From Streptomyces actinomycinicus (GTDB lineage: Bacteria > Actinomycetota > Actinomycetes > Streptomycetales > Streptomycetaceae), in NCBI RefSeq assembly GCF_016741775.1, contig NZ_JAERRK010000008.1, positions 186,001 through 250,000 on the forward strand: a DNA stretch of 64,000 nt, given 5' to 3'. The position numbers were made by a program, and so were the translations under genes. Below the pieces are notes generated by a model. The model was not told where the DNA came from and did not search any database. It worked only from the letters and a program-made list of their open reading frames with translations. Each line of letters starts with the position of its first letter. Position 1 is the stretch's first letter. This document shows positions 51,885 to 60,648 of the stretch, in pieces.

Positions 51885-52907
51885 ATGCGCATCGGGGTCA
51901 TCGGTACGGGCCGCATCGGCACCCTTCACGCGAGGACGCTCAGCCGGCATCGCGAGGTCGGATCGCTGATCCTGACGGACGCGGATCCCGCGCGGGCGCA
52001 GGGGCTGGCCCACCGGCTGGGCGAGACGGCGGCGCCCGGCGTGGACGAGATCTTCAAGTGGGGCGTGGACGCCGTGGTGATCACCACGGCCACCGCGGCC
52101 CACGCCGAACTGATCGGCCGGGCGGCACGCTCGGGCCTGCCGGTCTTCTGCGAGAAGCCCATCGCCCTCGACCTGCCGGGCACGCTCCACGCCCTGGCCG
52201 AGGTGGAGACCGCCGGGACCGTGCTGCAGATGGGCTTCCAGCGAAGGTTCGACACGGGCTACGCCGGCGCCCGGGAGGCCGTGCGCACGGGCCGGCTCGG
52301 CCGGCTGCACACCGTACGCGCCATGACCTGCGACCAGTCACCTCCCCCTGCGGAATGGCTGCCGCAGTCCGGCGGGCTCTTCCGGGACACGCTGATCCAC
52401 GACTTCGACGTGCTGCGCTGGGTGACGGGCCGCGAGGTGACCGACGTGTACGCCACCGGCTCGGACGCCGGTCCCGCGATGTTCCGCGAGGCCGGTGACG
52501 TCGACACGGGCGCGGCGCTGCTCACGCTGACCGACGGCACCCTGGCCACGGCCACGGCGACCCGGCTGAACGGAGCCGGCTACGACGTGCGCATGGAGCT
52601 GGCCGGGGAGCAGGACACCGTGGTGGTGGGCCTGGACGACCGTACGCCCCTGGCGTCCACCGAACCGACCGGGCCGCCGCCCGCCGACAAGCCCTGGCCG
52701 GGGTTCCTGGAGCGGTTCGGGCCCGCCTACACGGCCGAACTCAACGCCTTCGTCGAGGTCGTGCGCGGCGAGCGGGCCAACCCCTGCGACGGCACGGAGG
52801 CGTTGCAGGCCCTGCGCATCGCCGAGGCCTGCGAGATCTCCCGTCGGGAGCGGCGGCCGGTGGCCCTGGCGGAGGTGCCGGACCGCGAGCGGCCCCCCTC
52901 CGGCTGA
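51885..52907 (+). CDS. Gfo/Idh/MocA oxidoreductase, inositol 2-dehydrogenase-like
   Basis: The product is 340 residues. The N-terminal Rossmann motif is GVIGTGRIGTLHA, the catalytic motif is CEKPIALD, and the C-terminal part includes QMGFQRRFDTGY and GGLFRDTLIHDFDVLRW (the putative catalytic His). These motifs are those of myo-inositol 2-dehydrogenase and relatives. A polyol or sugar imported by the adjacent ABC system would be its substrate. It is divergent from the GntR gene and ends at a hairpin. Confidence 0.9.
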   Translation: MRIGVIGTGRIGTLHARTLSRHREVGSLILTDADPARAQGLAHRLGETAAPGVDEIFKWGVDAVVITTATAAHAELIGRAARSGLPVFCEKPIALDLPGTLHALAEVETAGTVLQMGFQRRFDTGYAGAREAVRTGRLGRLHTVRAMTCDQSPPPAEWLPQSGGLFRDTLIHDFDVLRWVTGREVTDVYATGSDAGPAMFREAGDVDTGAALLTLTDGTLATATATRLNGAGYDVRMELAGEQDTVVVGLDDRTPLASTEPTGPPPADKPWPGFLERFGPAYTAELNAFVEVVRGERANPCDGTEALQALRIAEACEISRRERRPVALAEVPDRERPPSG

Positions 52908-52928
52908 GCGGCGGCGGCAGGCACGGCC

Positions 52929-52966
52929 GTCACCCGCCCCCACAGCTTGGGGGCCGGGCCGGTGAC
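52929..52966. terminator. Bidirectional terminator
   Basis: Nested inverted arms GTCACC/GGTGAC and CCCCC/GGGGG surround ACAGCTT between the convergent dehydrogenase and response regulator genes. Confidence 0.55.
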
Positions 52967-52989
52967 GGGACGGCGCTCACGGCGGACCG

Positions 52990-53676
52990 CTACTGCCCGT
53001 CGTCCCCGGCGTCCTCCAGCCACCCGGCGTCGTACGCGAGGAGGGCGATCTGCACGCGGTTGTCGAGGCCGACCTTGGCGAGGATCCGGGACACATGGGT
53101 CTTGACGGTGGCCACGCTCATGAAGAGTTCGGCGGCGATGCCGGCGTTGGCGAGGCCGCGGCCGACGGCGACGGCGACCTCCCGCTCGCGGTCGTTGAGC
53201 ACCGCGAGCCGTTCACGCGCGCGCGTGTGCCGGGTGTCGGCGGCGGCGCCGGCCGCGTGCCGCATCAACTGCCGGGTGACGGCGGGCGACAGCACGGGGT
53301 CGCCCGCGGCGACGCGGCGCACCGCGGCCACGATCTCCGCGGGCGGGGTGTCCTTGAGCACGAAACCGGCGGCACCGGCGCGCAGGGCGTGCAGCACCTG
53401 TTCGTCGGCGTGGAAGGTGGTGAGCACCACGACCTGCGGGGCGTCGGGGCGCGCACGCAGCCGCCGGGTGGCGGTGAGTCCGTCCACCATCGGCATGCGG
53501 ATGTCCATCAGGACGACGTCCGGCCGGGTGCGGCCCACCAGTTCCTCGGCCTGCGCCCCGTCGGCCGCCTCCCCGACGATCTCGATGTCCTCGGCCCCGC
53601 CGACCATCAGCGCCAGGCCGGCGCGTACGAGGGGGTCGTCGTCCACGAGGAGGAGTCTGATCGGCGTCGCAGTCAT
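52990..53676 (-). CDS. NarL-type response regulator
   Basis: The product is 228 residues. The receiver domain has LLLVDDDPLVR, the phosphoacceptor Asp in VLMDIRMPM and Lys in VLKDTPP. A LuxR-type HTH follows (LNDREREVAVAVGRGLANAG, VATVKTHVSRILAKV). It is the partner of the kinase encoded upstream on the same strand, but separated from it by 311 bp of tandem repeats, an unusual gap. Confidence 0.92.
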   Translation of the reverse strand: MTATPIRLLLVDDDPLVRAGLALMVGGAEDIEIVGEAADGAQAEELVGRTRPDVVLMDIRMPMVDGLTATRRLRARPDAPQVVVLTTFHADEQVLHALRAGAAGFVLKDTPPAEIVAAVRRVAAGDPVLSPAVTRQLMRHAAGAAADTRHTRARERLAVLNDREREVAVAVGRGLANAGIAAELFMSVATVKTHVSRILAKVGLDNRVQIALLAYDAGWLEDAGDDGQ

Positions 53677-53860
53677 GGGACTACGAAATCACGCTTGCCG
53701 AGCCCGCGTTTCACGGCCGGTGTCACGGCTCCTCGCCGGCCCGGAGCAGCACGCCGCGGCCGGGCGCGCGGGCGAGGGGAGGCCGACTGGCGTCGGCCGC
53801 ACGGCTGGAGCCGACCGCGATCCCCCTCCCGGGGACACCGAGCGGCCCGGTGCCACACCC

Positions 53861-54017
53861 ACGCCCGTACGTCCGCTGAACCGCGGCCGGTTCAACCCCA
53901 CCGCAGCCACGCCCGTACGCCCGCTGAACCTCGGCCGGCTCAACGCCACCGCACCCACGCCCGTACGCCCGCTGGACCTCGGCCGGTTCAGCCCCACGGC
54001 AGCCACGCCCGTACCTC
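53861..54017. repeat. Tandem 48-bp repeats from the 3' end of the kinase gene
   Basis: Units start at 53861, 53909, 53957 and 54005 (three full copies plus a partial), each beginning ACGCCCGTAC. The copy at the 54005 end is the last codons of the kinase (AWLPWG and stop at 53988). The other copies extend into the gap before the response regulator. They look like tandem duplication of the kinase 3' end. On the minus strand the repeats read in frame as a 16-residue motif, GLNRPRFSGRTGVAAV. Confidence 0.8.
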
Positions 54018-55247
54018 GAACCCGCCGTCGGGACGCGGGCCGTGCTCCAGGTGGCCGCCCGCCAGGGTGGCCCGTTCCGTGAGGCCGATCAGGCCCTGGC
54101 CGGAGCCGGGGACCGGCGGCACGTCGGCGGGTGGGCCGGGGTTGGTGACGGTGATCGTCAGGCCTTCGCCGGGGGCGCCGGTGAGGCGGACCGTGACCTC
54201 GGTGCCGGGAGCATGTTTGCGGGCGTTGGTGAGGGCCTCCTGGGCGATGCGGTAGGCGGTGCGGCCGACGGAGGCGGGGACGGCGGCCGGGTCGGGGACG
54301 CGGTGGTCGAGGGTGACCTTCATGCCGGCCTCGCGGGACTCGGCGACGAGCGCGTCGAGCGCGGCCAGCGTCGGCTGGGGGCGCCCGCCGGACGGCTCGT
54401 CGGCCTCGCCGGCGCGCAGGACGCCGATGATCTCCCGCAGGTCCTGGAGGGCCTCGTGGGCGCTCTCCCGGATCACCCCCGCGGCCCGCGCGATCTCCTC
54501 GCGGGGCGCGTCCGGCCGGAACTCCAGCGCGCCCGCGTGCACGCTGAGCAGGGTGAGCCGGTGGGCCAGTACGTCGTGCATCTCGCGCGCGATGGCCTCA
54601 CGAGCCAGCCGCTGGGCCTGCTCGGCACGCAGCCGCGCCTCGGTCTCCGCCCGGTGGGCCCGGTCCCTGAGGCTCAGCATCAGCATCCGCTTGGAGCGGA
54701 CGAACATGCCCCAGCCGGTGATCGACAGGGTGAGCAGCGCGGTGAACGCGACGACGCCCGCGTAGGGCAGGTCGGGGTCGGGCCGCAGCCAGTAGAACAG
54801 CGGCACCAGCGCGAGGTCGGCGCCGCCGATCCAGGCCACGTACCGGAAGGGGCGGTGGACGGCGAGCGTGAACAGGGCGACCATCGCAGCGCCGCCGGAG
54901 GTGTTGGACAGCAGGCCGACCGGGATCATGGCGACGGCGAGCCCGACCGGCCAGCGGCGGCGCAGCCAGACGGCCGCGCAGGACAGTGCGCCCAGCGTCT
55001 GGTCGAGGACGGCGAGGGAGTGCGGCAGACCGGGTTCGTCGGGCAGGGACTGGGCGGCCGCCAGGCCGAGGAGGACGGCCAGCAGGAAGCAGGAGAAGTC
55101 GACGACCCAGTCGCGCGCCGTGCGCTTCGGCCGCCGGCCGGAGGCCTCCCCCGCGGCCGGCTCCAGCTCGTGGATCAGGGCGGAGGGGAACAGCCAGCGG
55201 CGGACGGCGAACTCGTGCGGCGTCCGTATCCGCTCCTCGTTGCTCAC
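53988..55247 (-). CDS. HisKA_3-type sensor histidine kinase
   Basis: The product is 419 residues. Several membrane helices (about 45-185) are followed by a coiled linker, a phosphoacceptor REMHDVLAHRL, and a HATPase_c domain with EALTNARKHAPG and GQGLIGLTERATLAGG. The GTG at 55247 is chosen over a TTG three codons upstream; no ribosome-binding site is visible. It pairs with the response regulator at 52990. Its last codons are the origin of the tandem repeat block. Confidence 0.9.
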   Translation of the reverse strand: MSNEERIRTPHEFAVRRWLFPSALIHELEPAAGEASGRRPKRTARDWVVDFSCFLLAVLLGLAAAQSLPDEPGLPHSLAVLDQTLGALSCAAVWLRRRWPVGLAVAMIPVGLLSNTSGGAAMVALFTLAVHRPFRYVAWIGGADLALVPLFYWLRPDPDLPYAGVVAFTALLTLSITGWGMFVRSKRMLMLSLRDRAHRAETEARLRAEQAQRLAREAIAREMHDVLAHRLTLLSVHAGALEFRPDAPREEIARAAGVIRESAHEALQDLREIIGVLRAGEADEPSGGRPQPTLAALDALVAESREAGMKVTLDHRVPDPAAVPASVGRTAYRIAQEALTNARKHAPGTEVTVRLTGAPGEGLTITVTNPGPPADVPPVPGSGQGLIGLTERATLAGGHLEHGPRPDGGFEVRAWLPWG

Positions 55248-55426
55248 GGTCGACAAATCTACGCACGGATCACGCCGTGCCGCTGCGGGTGCACGGGATC
55301 ACCGACCAAAGTCGCGGCACCGTGGACTTTCGGTGCGGCCGTACCGGGACGGGACAGCCTTGTGGCGGTACGGGCCCCGCCCCACGGCCGATGTCCGAGG
55401 GGTGGCCGCGGGGCGAGGATCGAGCC

Positions 55427-55627
55427 GTGAAGCAGGTACTGGAACTTCTCGGATTCTTCGCCCTGGTGCAGGGCGTGATGGGCCTGGTGCACGAGTTCAC
55501 CGACTGGGACGTGGGTCTCGTGCAGCGGCTCGGCTTCCTGGACGGCTACGGGGTCTACGCGAGCGCCGCGCTCGTGGTGCTCGCGTTCGCCCTGTTCGCC
55601 GCCGCGGAGAGCCGGGGGTCCGGCTGA
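55427..55627 (+). CDS. Small membrane protein
   Basis: The product is 66 residues with two hydrophobic segments (about 6-20 and 44-60) separated by a short polar loop (HEFTDWD). The GTG start has a GCGAGGAT site nine bases upstream. It lies alone between two convergent and divergent genes and ends in a hairpin. No function is known. Confidence 0.6.
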   Translation: MKQVLELLGFFALVQGVMGLVHEFTDWDVGLVQRLGFLDGYGVYASAALVVLAFALFAAAESRGSG

Positions 55628-55634
55628 ACACGTA

Positions 55635-55650
55635 CCGGCCCGCGGGCCGG
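55635..55650. terminator. Perfect palindromic hairpin
   Basis: The 16-base palindrome of form CCGGCC-CGCG-GGCCGG lies between the ends of the small membrane protein gene and the convergent ribonuclease gene and probably terminates both. Confidence 0.5.
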
Positions 55651-55679
55651 ACGCGCCTTTCCCGGGCTCGGGGCCGGCC

Positions 55680-56075
55680 TCAGCAGTCGTAGTCGATCAG
55701 GTCGAACGAGGCGTAGTGGTCGGAGGTGTAGTAGTCCTCCTCGTACTGCGTACCCGTGACGATGCGACGGGCTCCGCGGGTGGAGGAGCCGGGGGTCTTC
55801 ACCGTGTACTCGTGGTAGTAGCCGGTGCGCTGCTGGGGCAGGACGCCCTCCCGGTTCTGGAAGACGCTCCCGTCCTGCGAGTACGGGAAGGGGCCGCCCT
55901 GGTCTATGAGGCGCAGGGTGGTGTAGGCCTGTGAGGGGAGGTCGCCGTAGCAGATGCTGCCGACCGACGCGGTCGCGGCGTCGGCCGTGCCGGCGGAGAC
56001 GGCGCCGCCGACGAGCAGGGCGGACAGGAGTGCGGCTGCGGCGCCGATGCGTGCGGTGCGTGGGGGGAATCTCAT
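55680..56075 (-). CDS. Secreted guanyl-specific ribonuclease (RNase Sa family)
   Basis: The product is 131 residues. A signal peptide (residues 1-33) precedes a mature domain that closely follows the RNase Sa family: CYGDLPSQAYTTL, GPFPYSQDG, FQNREGVLP with the catalytic Glu76, TRGARR with basic catalytic Arg residues, and YYTSDHYASF with His120. Two Cys (42 and 131) can form the family disulfide. It cleaves RNA 3' of guanosine outside the cell. I saw no barstar-type inhibitor gene nearby. A 16-bp palindrome lies in its promoter. Confidence 0.93.
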   Translation of the reverse strand: MRFPPRTARIGAAAALLSALLVGGAVSAGTADAATASVGSICYGDLPSQAYTTLRLIDQGGPFPYSQDGSVFQNREGVLPQQRTGYYHEYTVKTPGSSTRGARRIVTGTQYEEDYYTSDHYASFDLIDYDC

Positions 56076-56098
56076 GCGTTCATCATGACGCGCGTAGA

Positions 56099-56114
56099 CG
56101 TTGACATGTCAACG
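56099..56114. promoter_or_regulatory. Perfect 16-bp palindrome upstream of the ribonuclease gene
   Basis: CGTTGACATGTCAACG is a perfect palindrome 24 bp upstream of the ribonuclease start codon. The position suits an operator and TTGACA-type elements lie within it, so repression at the promoter is plausible. Confidence 0.5.
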
Positions 56115-56331
56115 CCAAAGTTGAAGTTTTTCCCATCAAGTCCGATGAGTTCGCGCGCAGTTCACCTGCCACGGCCCGGCGGTGTGACTTAGGGCCCGTT
56201 CGGGCGGACGTGGGCGCGGGACGGGCCGGTCTGCGGGGGCGGGCGCGGAGCTGTGGTGTGAGGTGGGTCGGCGGTGGCCGCACCCCTGGGCGGCCACCGC
56301 CGTCAGGCCACGGGACGAAGGGCGTAAGCGG

Positions 56332-58035
56332 ATGCGACGGGTGTCGGGTGGGCGGAGACTGCACGGGCCTCGCGGGTCGGCGCTGTCGGCGGTGCTCGTG
56401 CTGGGCCTGGTGTCGTCGTCGGGTTGCGGGACGCTGCCCCAGCCCTACCGGCCGCCCGGCGGTCTCTACGGCTCCACGGGCGGCCGTACCTTCTACGTCA
56501 GCGCGCACGGGGACGACGGCGCCGACGGGATGAGCCCCGGTTCGGCGTGGCGCACGCTGCACCAGGCGGACCGGGTCCGCTACCGGCCCGGCGACCGTCT
56601 GCTGCTCGAGGGCGGGGCCCGGTTCGAGGGCTCGCTGCGGCTGGACCGAGGAGAGGCGAACCGGCCCCGGCAGCCCGTGATCGTGGGGTCGTACGGCCGG
56701 GGGCGGGCGACCGTCGTGCCGTCCCGGGGTCCGGCCGTCGAGGTGGTGGACACCGCGGGCGTGGAGGTGCGCGACCTGATCGTGCGGGGCGGATCCGCCG
56801 AGGCGCTCCAGGACGGCGGCATCAGTTTCTACAACGACTCGGCGAGTCCGAAGCGGCCGGCGCACATCGTGGTGTCCGAAGTCGACGTGTCCGGCTTCCG
56901 GCACGGTGTCCAAGTGGGCGGAGAACGCCGGGGCTTCCGCGACGTGCGGGTCACGCACAGCGTGCTGCACGGCAACCGGGACGCCGGGCTGATCACCTAT
57001 CGCCTGGCACCGGCGGAGGACGGCGCGGAGCAGAGCTACGCGCACGCGAACGTCGTCGTGGACCACGTGGAGGCGCACGACAACACGGGCGATCCGCACA
57101 GCAACGACCGCAACACGGGCAGCGGCATCGTCCTCGGCTCCGTGGACGGGGGCGCGATCCGCAACTCCGTCGCGCACGACAACGGATCGCGCTCCTCGGC
57201 CGTGGCCGAGGAGGGCCCCGAGGGCCTGTGGGGACACGACGCCAGGAAACTGGTCATCGAGCACAACGTGTCGTACCGCAACCACTCCAACAGCGAGGCC
57301 GACGGCGACGGGATCGGCCTCGACCTCGGCACCAGCGATTCGGTGATCCAGTACAACCTGTCCTACGAGAACGACGGAGCCGGCTTCCTGCTCTACTCCT
57401 CCGACACCGAGCGGCCTTCCGCCCGGAACGTGATGCGGTTCAACGTCAGCTCCCACGACGCCCGCAAGCTCGATGCGTACGGCGGGTTCTACATCGGCGG
57501 CTACGTGCGCGACGCCCGGATCCTGCACAACACCGTGGTGACGGCGGCCCAGGGCTCCCTCCGCACGCCGGCCGTCGTGATCACCGCGGGACCGCGGTCG
57601 GTGTCCTTCTGGAACAACCAGTTCGTCACCGACGGGACCCCGCTGGTGGCGGCCGCCGGCCCGCTCTCCGGGGTGGCGTTCCAGGGCAACCAGTACCACG
57701 CGCCGAACGCCCCGCACGCCGTGGAGTGGCAGGGGTCCTTCTATTCCTCGCCCGGCGACTGGTGGGAGGAGACGGGCCAGGAATCCGTCGCGGGGACGAC
57801 GGTCGGGATCGACGACGACCCGTGCTTCGCCGGTGGCCCGGCCGTCCGCTCCCTGCCCGCGGTCCGGGCGCTGGTCCCGGCCTGTCGCACGGCCCGGCCG
57901 GCCGCCGTGGACCTGCGGGCCCGGTTCGGTGTCGATCCCGGGCCCGTCGACGTGCTGGGCCACCGGCTCGGACGGCGGCCCGTGCCGGGTGCCGTCCAGC
58001 CTCAGGCGGACGCCGGGGCGTCCGGGGAGGGCTGA
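56332..58035 (+). CDS. Secreted right-handed parallel beta-helix protein
   Basis: The product is 567 residues. A signal segment (about 15-31) ends in SSSGC (Cys32), a non-ideal lipobox that could still lipidate. The body reads as a parallel beta-helix of repeated Asn/Gly/Asp-rich turns (NVSYRNHSNSEADGDG, NTGSGIVLGS, NLSYENDGAGF), as in polysaccharide lyases and pectate-lyase-like proteins. It sits next to sugar-nucleotide genes on the other strand. A role in trimming or binding a surface polysaccharide is plausible. Its 3' end overlaps the UDP-glucose dehydrogenase gene by 34 bp. Confidence 0.85.
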   Translation: MRRVSGGRRLHGPRGSALSAVLVLGLVSSSGCGTLPQPYRPPGGLYGSTGGRTFYVSAHGDDGADGMSPGSAWRTLHQADRVRYRPGDRLLLEGGARFEGSLRLDRGEANRPRQPVIVGSYGRGRATVVPSRGPAVEVVDTAGVEVRDLIVRGGSAEALQDGGISFYNDSASPKRPAHIVVSEVDVSGFRHGVQVGGERRGFRDVRVTHSVLHGNRDAGLITYRLAPAEDGAEQSYAHANVVVDHVEAHDNTGDPHSNDRNTGSGIVLGSVDGGAIRNSVAHDNGSRSSAVAEEGPEGLWGHDARKLVIEHNVSYRNHSNSEADGDGIGLDLGTSDSVIQYNLSYENDGAGFLLYSSDTERPSARNVMRFNVSSHDARKLDAYGGFYIGGYVRDARILHNTVVTAAQGSLRTPAVVITAGPRSVSFWNNQFVTDGTPLVAAAGPLSGVAFQGNQYHAPNAPHAVEWQGSFYSSPGDWWEETGQESVAGTTVGIDDDPCFAGGPAVRSLPAVRALVPACRTARPAAVDLRARFGVDPGPVDVLGHRLGRRPVPGAVQPQADAGASGEG

Positions 58036-59423
58036 ACCGGGGCGTCCGGGGAGGGCTGATCCGGGGCGTCCGGGGAGGGCTGAGCCGGGGTGTCCGAGGA
58101 GGGCTGGGCGGGGGCACCCAGCCGGCCCAGGGCCGCGTACCGCCAGCCGGCACGCGTCCATACGTCGGGGTCGAGACTGTTGCGGGCGTCGAGCAGGACC
58201 GGCCGGCAGACCAGCGGGGTGAGGGCGTCCGGGTCGAGGGCGCGGTACTCGGCCCAGTCCGTCAGGTGCAGCACCACGTCGGCGCCCTCGCAGGCCTTGT
58301 CGACGCGTGCGGCGTAGTCCAGCTGAGGGCAGGCGGCACGCGCGTTGTCCACGGCCTGCGGGTCGTGGACGCGGACCACGGCTCCCTCTCGGTGCAGCCG
58401 TGCGGCCACGGCGAGGGCCGGCGAGTCGCGGACGTCGTCGCTCTCGGGCTTGAAGGCCGCGCCGAGCACGGCGATGCGCCGGCCGGTCAGCTCGCCGCCC
58501 GCCAGACGGGTGGCCAGCTCCACCGTGCGGCGGCGCTGCCGCAGGTTGATCTCGTCGATCTCGGCCAGGAAGGCGACGGCCGGGCCGACTCCGAGTTCGG
58601 CGGCCCGGGCACGGAAGGCCCGGATGTCCTTGGGCAGGCAGCCCCCGCCGAATCCGAGTCCGGCGTTCAGGAACGACCGGCCGATGCGGTGGTCGTACCC
58701 CACGGCGTGGGCGAGGACCGTGACGTCGGCGCCCGCCGCGTCGCACACCTCCGCCATCGCGTTGATGAAGGAGATCTTCGTGGCGAGGAACGAGTTCGCC
58801 GCCATCTTCACCAGTTCCGCGGTGGCGGTGTCGGTGGCGACGTAGGGCACGCCCGAGCGGATCAGCGGGGCGTACACCTCGCGCAGGACGTTCTCGGCGA
58901 GACGGGAGCCCGTGCCGAAGACCAGCCGGTCGGGCCGCAGCGTGTCCATGACGGCATGGCCCTCGCGCAGGAACTCCGGGTTCCAGGCCAGGTGCGCCTC
59001 GGGCGCTCCGGCCGCCCGCAGCCGGGCGGTGAGCCGCTCCGCGGTGCCCACGGGCACGGTCGACTTGCCGACGATCAGGGCGCCGGGAATCAGGTGCGGG
59101 GCCAGGCCGTCGACGGCCGCGTCGACGTGCCGCAGATCGGCACCGAGCCCGTCGGGGCGCTGCGGTGTGCCGACGCACAGGAAGTGCAGGCCGCCGAAGC
59201 GGCCCGCTTCCCGCAGGGAGGTGGTGAAGCGCAGCCGGCCCGACGCGGTGCCGCGGGTGAGGAGTTCCTGCAGACCCGGCTCGTAGAACGGCGTCCGGCC
59301 GGCCGCGAGCGCGGCGGTCTTGGCCTCGTCGATGTCGACTCCGAGGACCTCGTGCCCGATCTCGGCCATGCAGGCGGCGTGCACGGCGCCGAGATAGCCG
59401 GTGCCGATGACGGTCAGCTTCAT
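58002..59423 (-). CDS. ugd: UDP-glucose 6-dehydrogenase
   Basis: The product is 473 residues. The NAD-binding motif GTGYLGAVHA, TVPVGTAER, the substrate-binding Lys206 in ELVKMAANSF and the catalytic Cys262 in GFGGGCLPKD are all present, so the enzyme should be active. It oxidises UDP-glucose twice to UDP-glucuronate. The last 40 residues are an extra tail of tandem PDAPxQPS repeats, made by 24-bp DNA repeats. The ATG overlaps the galE stop by 4 bp. The product may feed the UDP-xylose-synthase-like enzyme at 62552-63514. Confidence 0.92.
   Translation of the reverse strand: MKLTVIGTGYLGAVHAACMAEIGHEVLGVDIDEAKTAALAAGRTPFYEPGLQELLTRGTASGRLRFTTSLREAGRFGGLHFLCVGTPQRPDGLGADLRHVDAAVDGLAPHLIPGALIVGKSTVPVGTAERLTARLRAAGAPEAHLAWNPEFLREGHAVMDTLRPDRLVFGTGSRLAENVLREVYAPLIRSGVPYVATDTATAELVKMAANSFLATKISFINAMAEVCDAAGADVTVLAHAVGYDHRIGRSFLNAGLGFGGGCLPKDIRAFRARAAELGVGPAVAFLAEIDEINLRQRRRTVELATRLAGGELTGRRIAVLGAAFKPESDDVRDSPALAVAARLHREGAVVRVHDPQAVDNARAACPQLDYAARVDKACEGADVVLHLTDWAEYRALDPDALTPLVCRPVLLDARNSLDPDVWTRAGWRYAALGRLGAPAQPSSDTPAQPSPDAPDQPSPDAPVQPSPDAPASA
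58021..58112. repeat. Tandem 24-bp repeats in the overlap of two convergent genes
   Basis: About four copies of a 24-bp unit (TCCGGGGAGGGCTGAACCGG and four more bases) begin at 58021. They encode the PDAPxQPS tail of the dehydrogenase on the minus strand and reach the last codons of the beta-helix gene on the other. The number of copies can change without a frameshift. Confidence 0.75.
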
Positions 59424-60535
59424 GCGTTGCTCCGGGGGGTGGCGTGGGCGTGGGGGCGGATCGGCCCGGCCTTGTCCCCGGGTTCGGCGAGGGCGGGACC
59501 GGGGACGCCGGGGGTTCGGTAACCGCGGGGGTTGTTCGTCTGGAAGCGCCAGGAGTCCTCGCACATCCGGTCCAGGTCCCGGGTCGGACGCCAGCCCCAG
59601 ACGGCGGCCGCGGCGGAACCGTCGGCGACCAGTTCCGGCACGTCGCCCGGGCGCCGGGGACCGATGCGGTACGGCACGGGCCGGCCGGCGGCCCGGCCGT
59701 ACGCCTCGATCAGCCCGAGCACCGAAGTGCCCCGCCCGCTGCCGAGGTTGAGCACGTGCAGTCCGGGCGGCGCGGGACGTTCCAGAGCGATCCGGTGCCC
59801 CTCGGCCACGTCCATGACGTGGATGTAGTCGCGCACACCCGTGCCGTCCGGGGTGGGCCAGTCGTCGCCGAAGACCGTGACGTGCTCGCGCAGGCCCGCC
59901 GCGACCTGCGCGATGTAGGGCATGACGTTGTCCGGCACCCCCAGCGGGTCCTCCCCGAGGAGTCCGGACGGGTGGGCGCCGACGGGGTTGAAGTAGCGCA
60001 ACGCGTGCACGGTGAACTCGGGCCGGTGGGCGCACACGTCGGCGAGGACCTGTTCGCACATCCACTTCGAGCGCGCGTACGGGTTGACAGGGGCCAGCGG
60101 GTCGTCCTCGGCCAGGGGCATCCGCGTGGCGGCGCCGTACAGGGAGCACGAGGAGGAGAACACCAGCCGGTGCACGCGGTGTTCGCTCATCACCTCGAGC
60201 AGCGCGGTGGTGCCGCCGACGTTCGTGTCGTAGTACTCCGCGGGCATCCGCACCGACTCGCCCACCGCCTTGCGGCCGGCGAAGTGGATCACGGCGTCCA
60301 CGGGGTGCGAGGCGAAGACGCCGGAGAGGGCGTCGCGGTCGCGGACGTCCAGGACGTAGGAAGCGGCCAGGGGGCGGCCGGCCACCGACTCGACGCGGTG
60401 GAGCGCCTCGGGCAGGCTGTTGTGGTGGTTGTCGACGACGATCACGTCGTGACCGCGCGCCAGAAGCTCCGTGCAGGTATGGCTGCCGATGAATCCGGCG
60501 CCTCCGGTCACCAGGATCGTGCGGGGCTGTGACAT
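59420..60535 (-). CDS. galE: UDP-glucose 4-epimerase GalE
   Basis: The product is 371 residues. It has the NAD-binding GGAGFIGSH near the start, FAGRKAVGES, SSSCSLYG (a variant of the usual SSSATVYG), the catalytic Tyr153-x3-Lys157 (YARSK), RYFNPVGAHPSG and DGTGVRDYIHVMD. This is the full GalE pattern. It interconverts UDP-glucose and UDP-galactose, supplying precursors for polysaccharide. It is coupled to the dehydrogenase gene by a 4-bp overlap. A 40-residue Pro-rich C-terminal tail is extra. Confidence 0.92.
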   Translation of the reverse strand: MSQPRTILVTGGAGFIGSHTCTELLARGHDVIVVDNHHNSLPEALHRVESVAGRPLAASYVLDVRDRDALSGVFASHPVDAVIHFAGRKAVGESVRMPAEYYDTNVGGTTALLEVMSEHRVHRLVFSSSCSLYGAATRMPLAEDDPLAPVNPYARSKWMCEQVLADVCAHRPEFTVHALRYFNPVGAHPSGLLGEDPLGVPDNVMPYIAQVAAGLREHVTVFGDDWPTPDGTGVRDYIHVMDVAEGHRIALERPAPPGLHVLNLGSGRGTSVLGLIEAYGRAAGRPVPYRIGPRRPGDVPELVADGSAAAAVWGWRPTRDLDRMCEDSWRFQTNNPRGYRTPGVPGPALAEPGDKAGPIRPHAHATPRSNA

Positions 60536-60648
60536 GGCGGGACACCTCCGTTGGGCATCGGGGGGCAGGGGTGAAGGCGGGCGGGACGAGGGGCGCGCGG
60601 TGCCCCGCGGACAGCGCGTCCCGCCGGTGAACGGCGCGGGGCGGGCGC

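Noticed and set aside
53861-54017. CRISPR array or coding repeat protein
   Set aside because: The 48-bp units contain no spacers. The minus-strand 16-residue repeat frame has no ribosome-binding site and overlaps the kinase stop.
56083-59178. A 1,031-codon minus-strand open frame under the beta-helix gene
   Set aside because: It is Arg/Pro/His-rich, antisense to the beta-helix gene and out of frame with UDP-glucose dehydrogenase. No family motif was seen.
56424-59522. A 1,032-codon + strand open frame over the polysaccharide genes
   Set aside because: It overlaps both the beta-helix gene in a different frame and the UDP-glucose dehydrogenase antisense. Composition is typical of GC-driven shadow frames.
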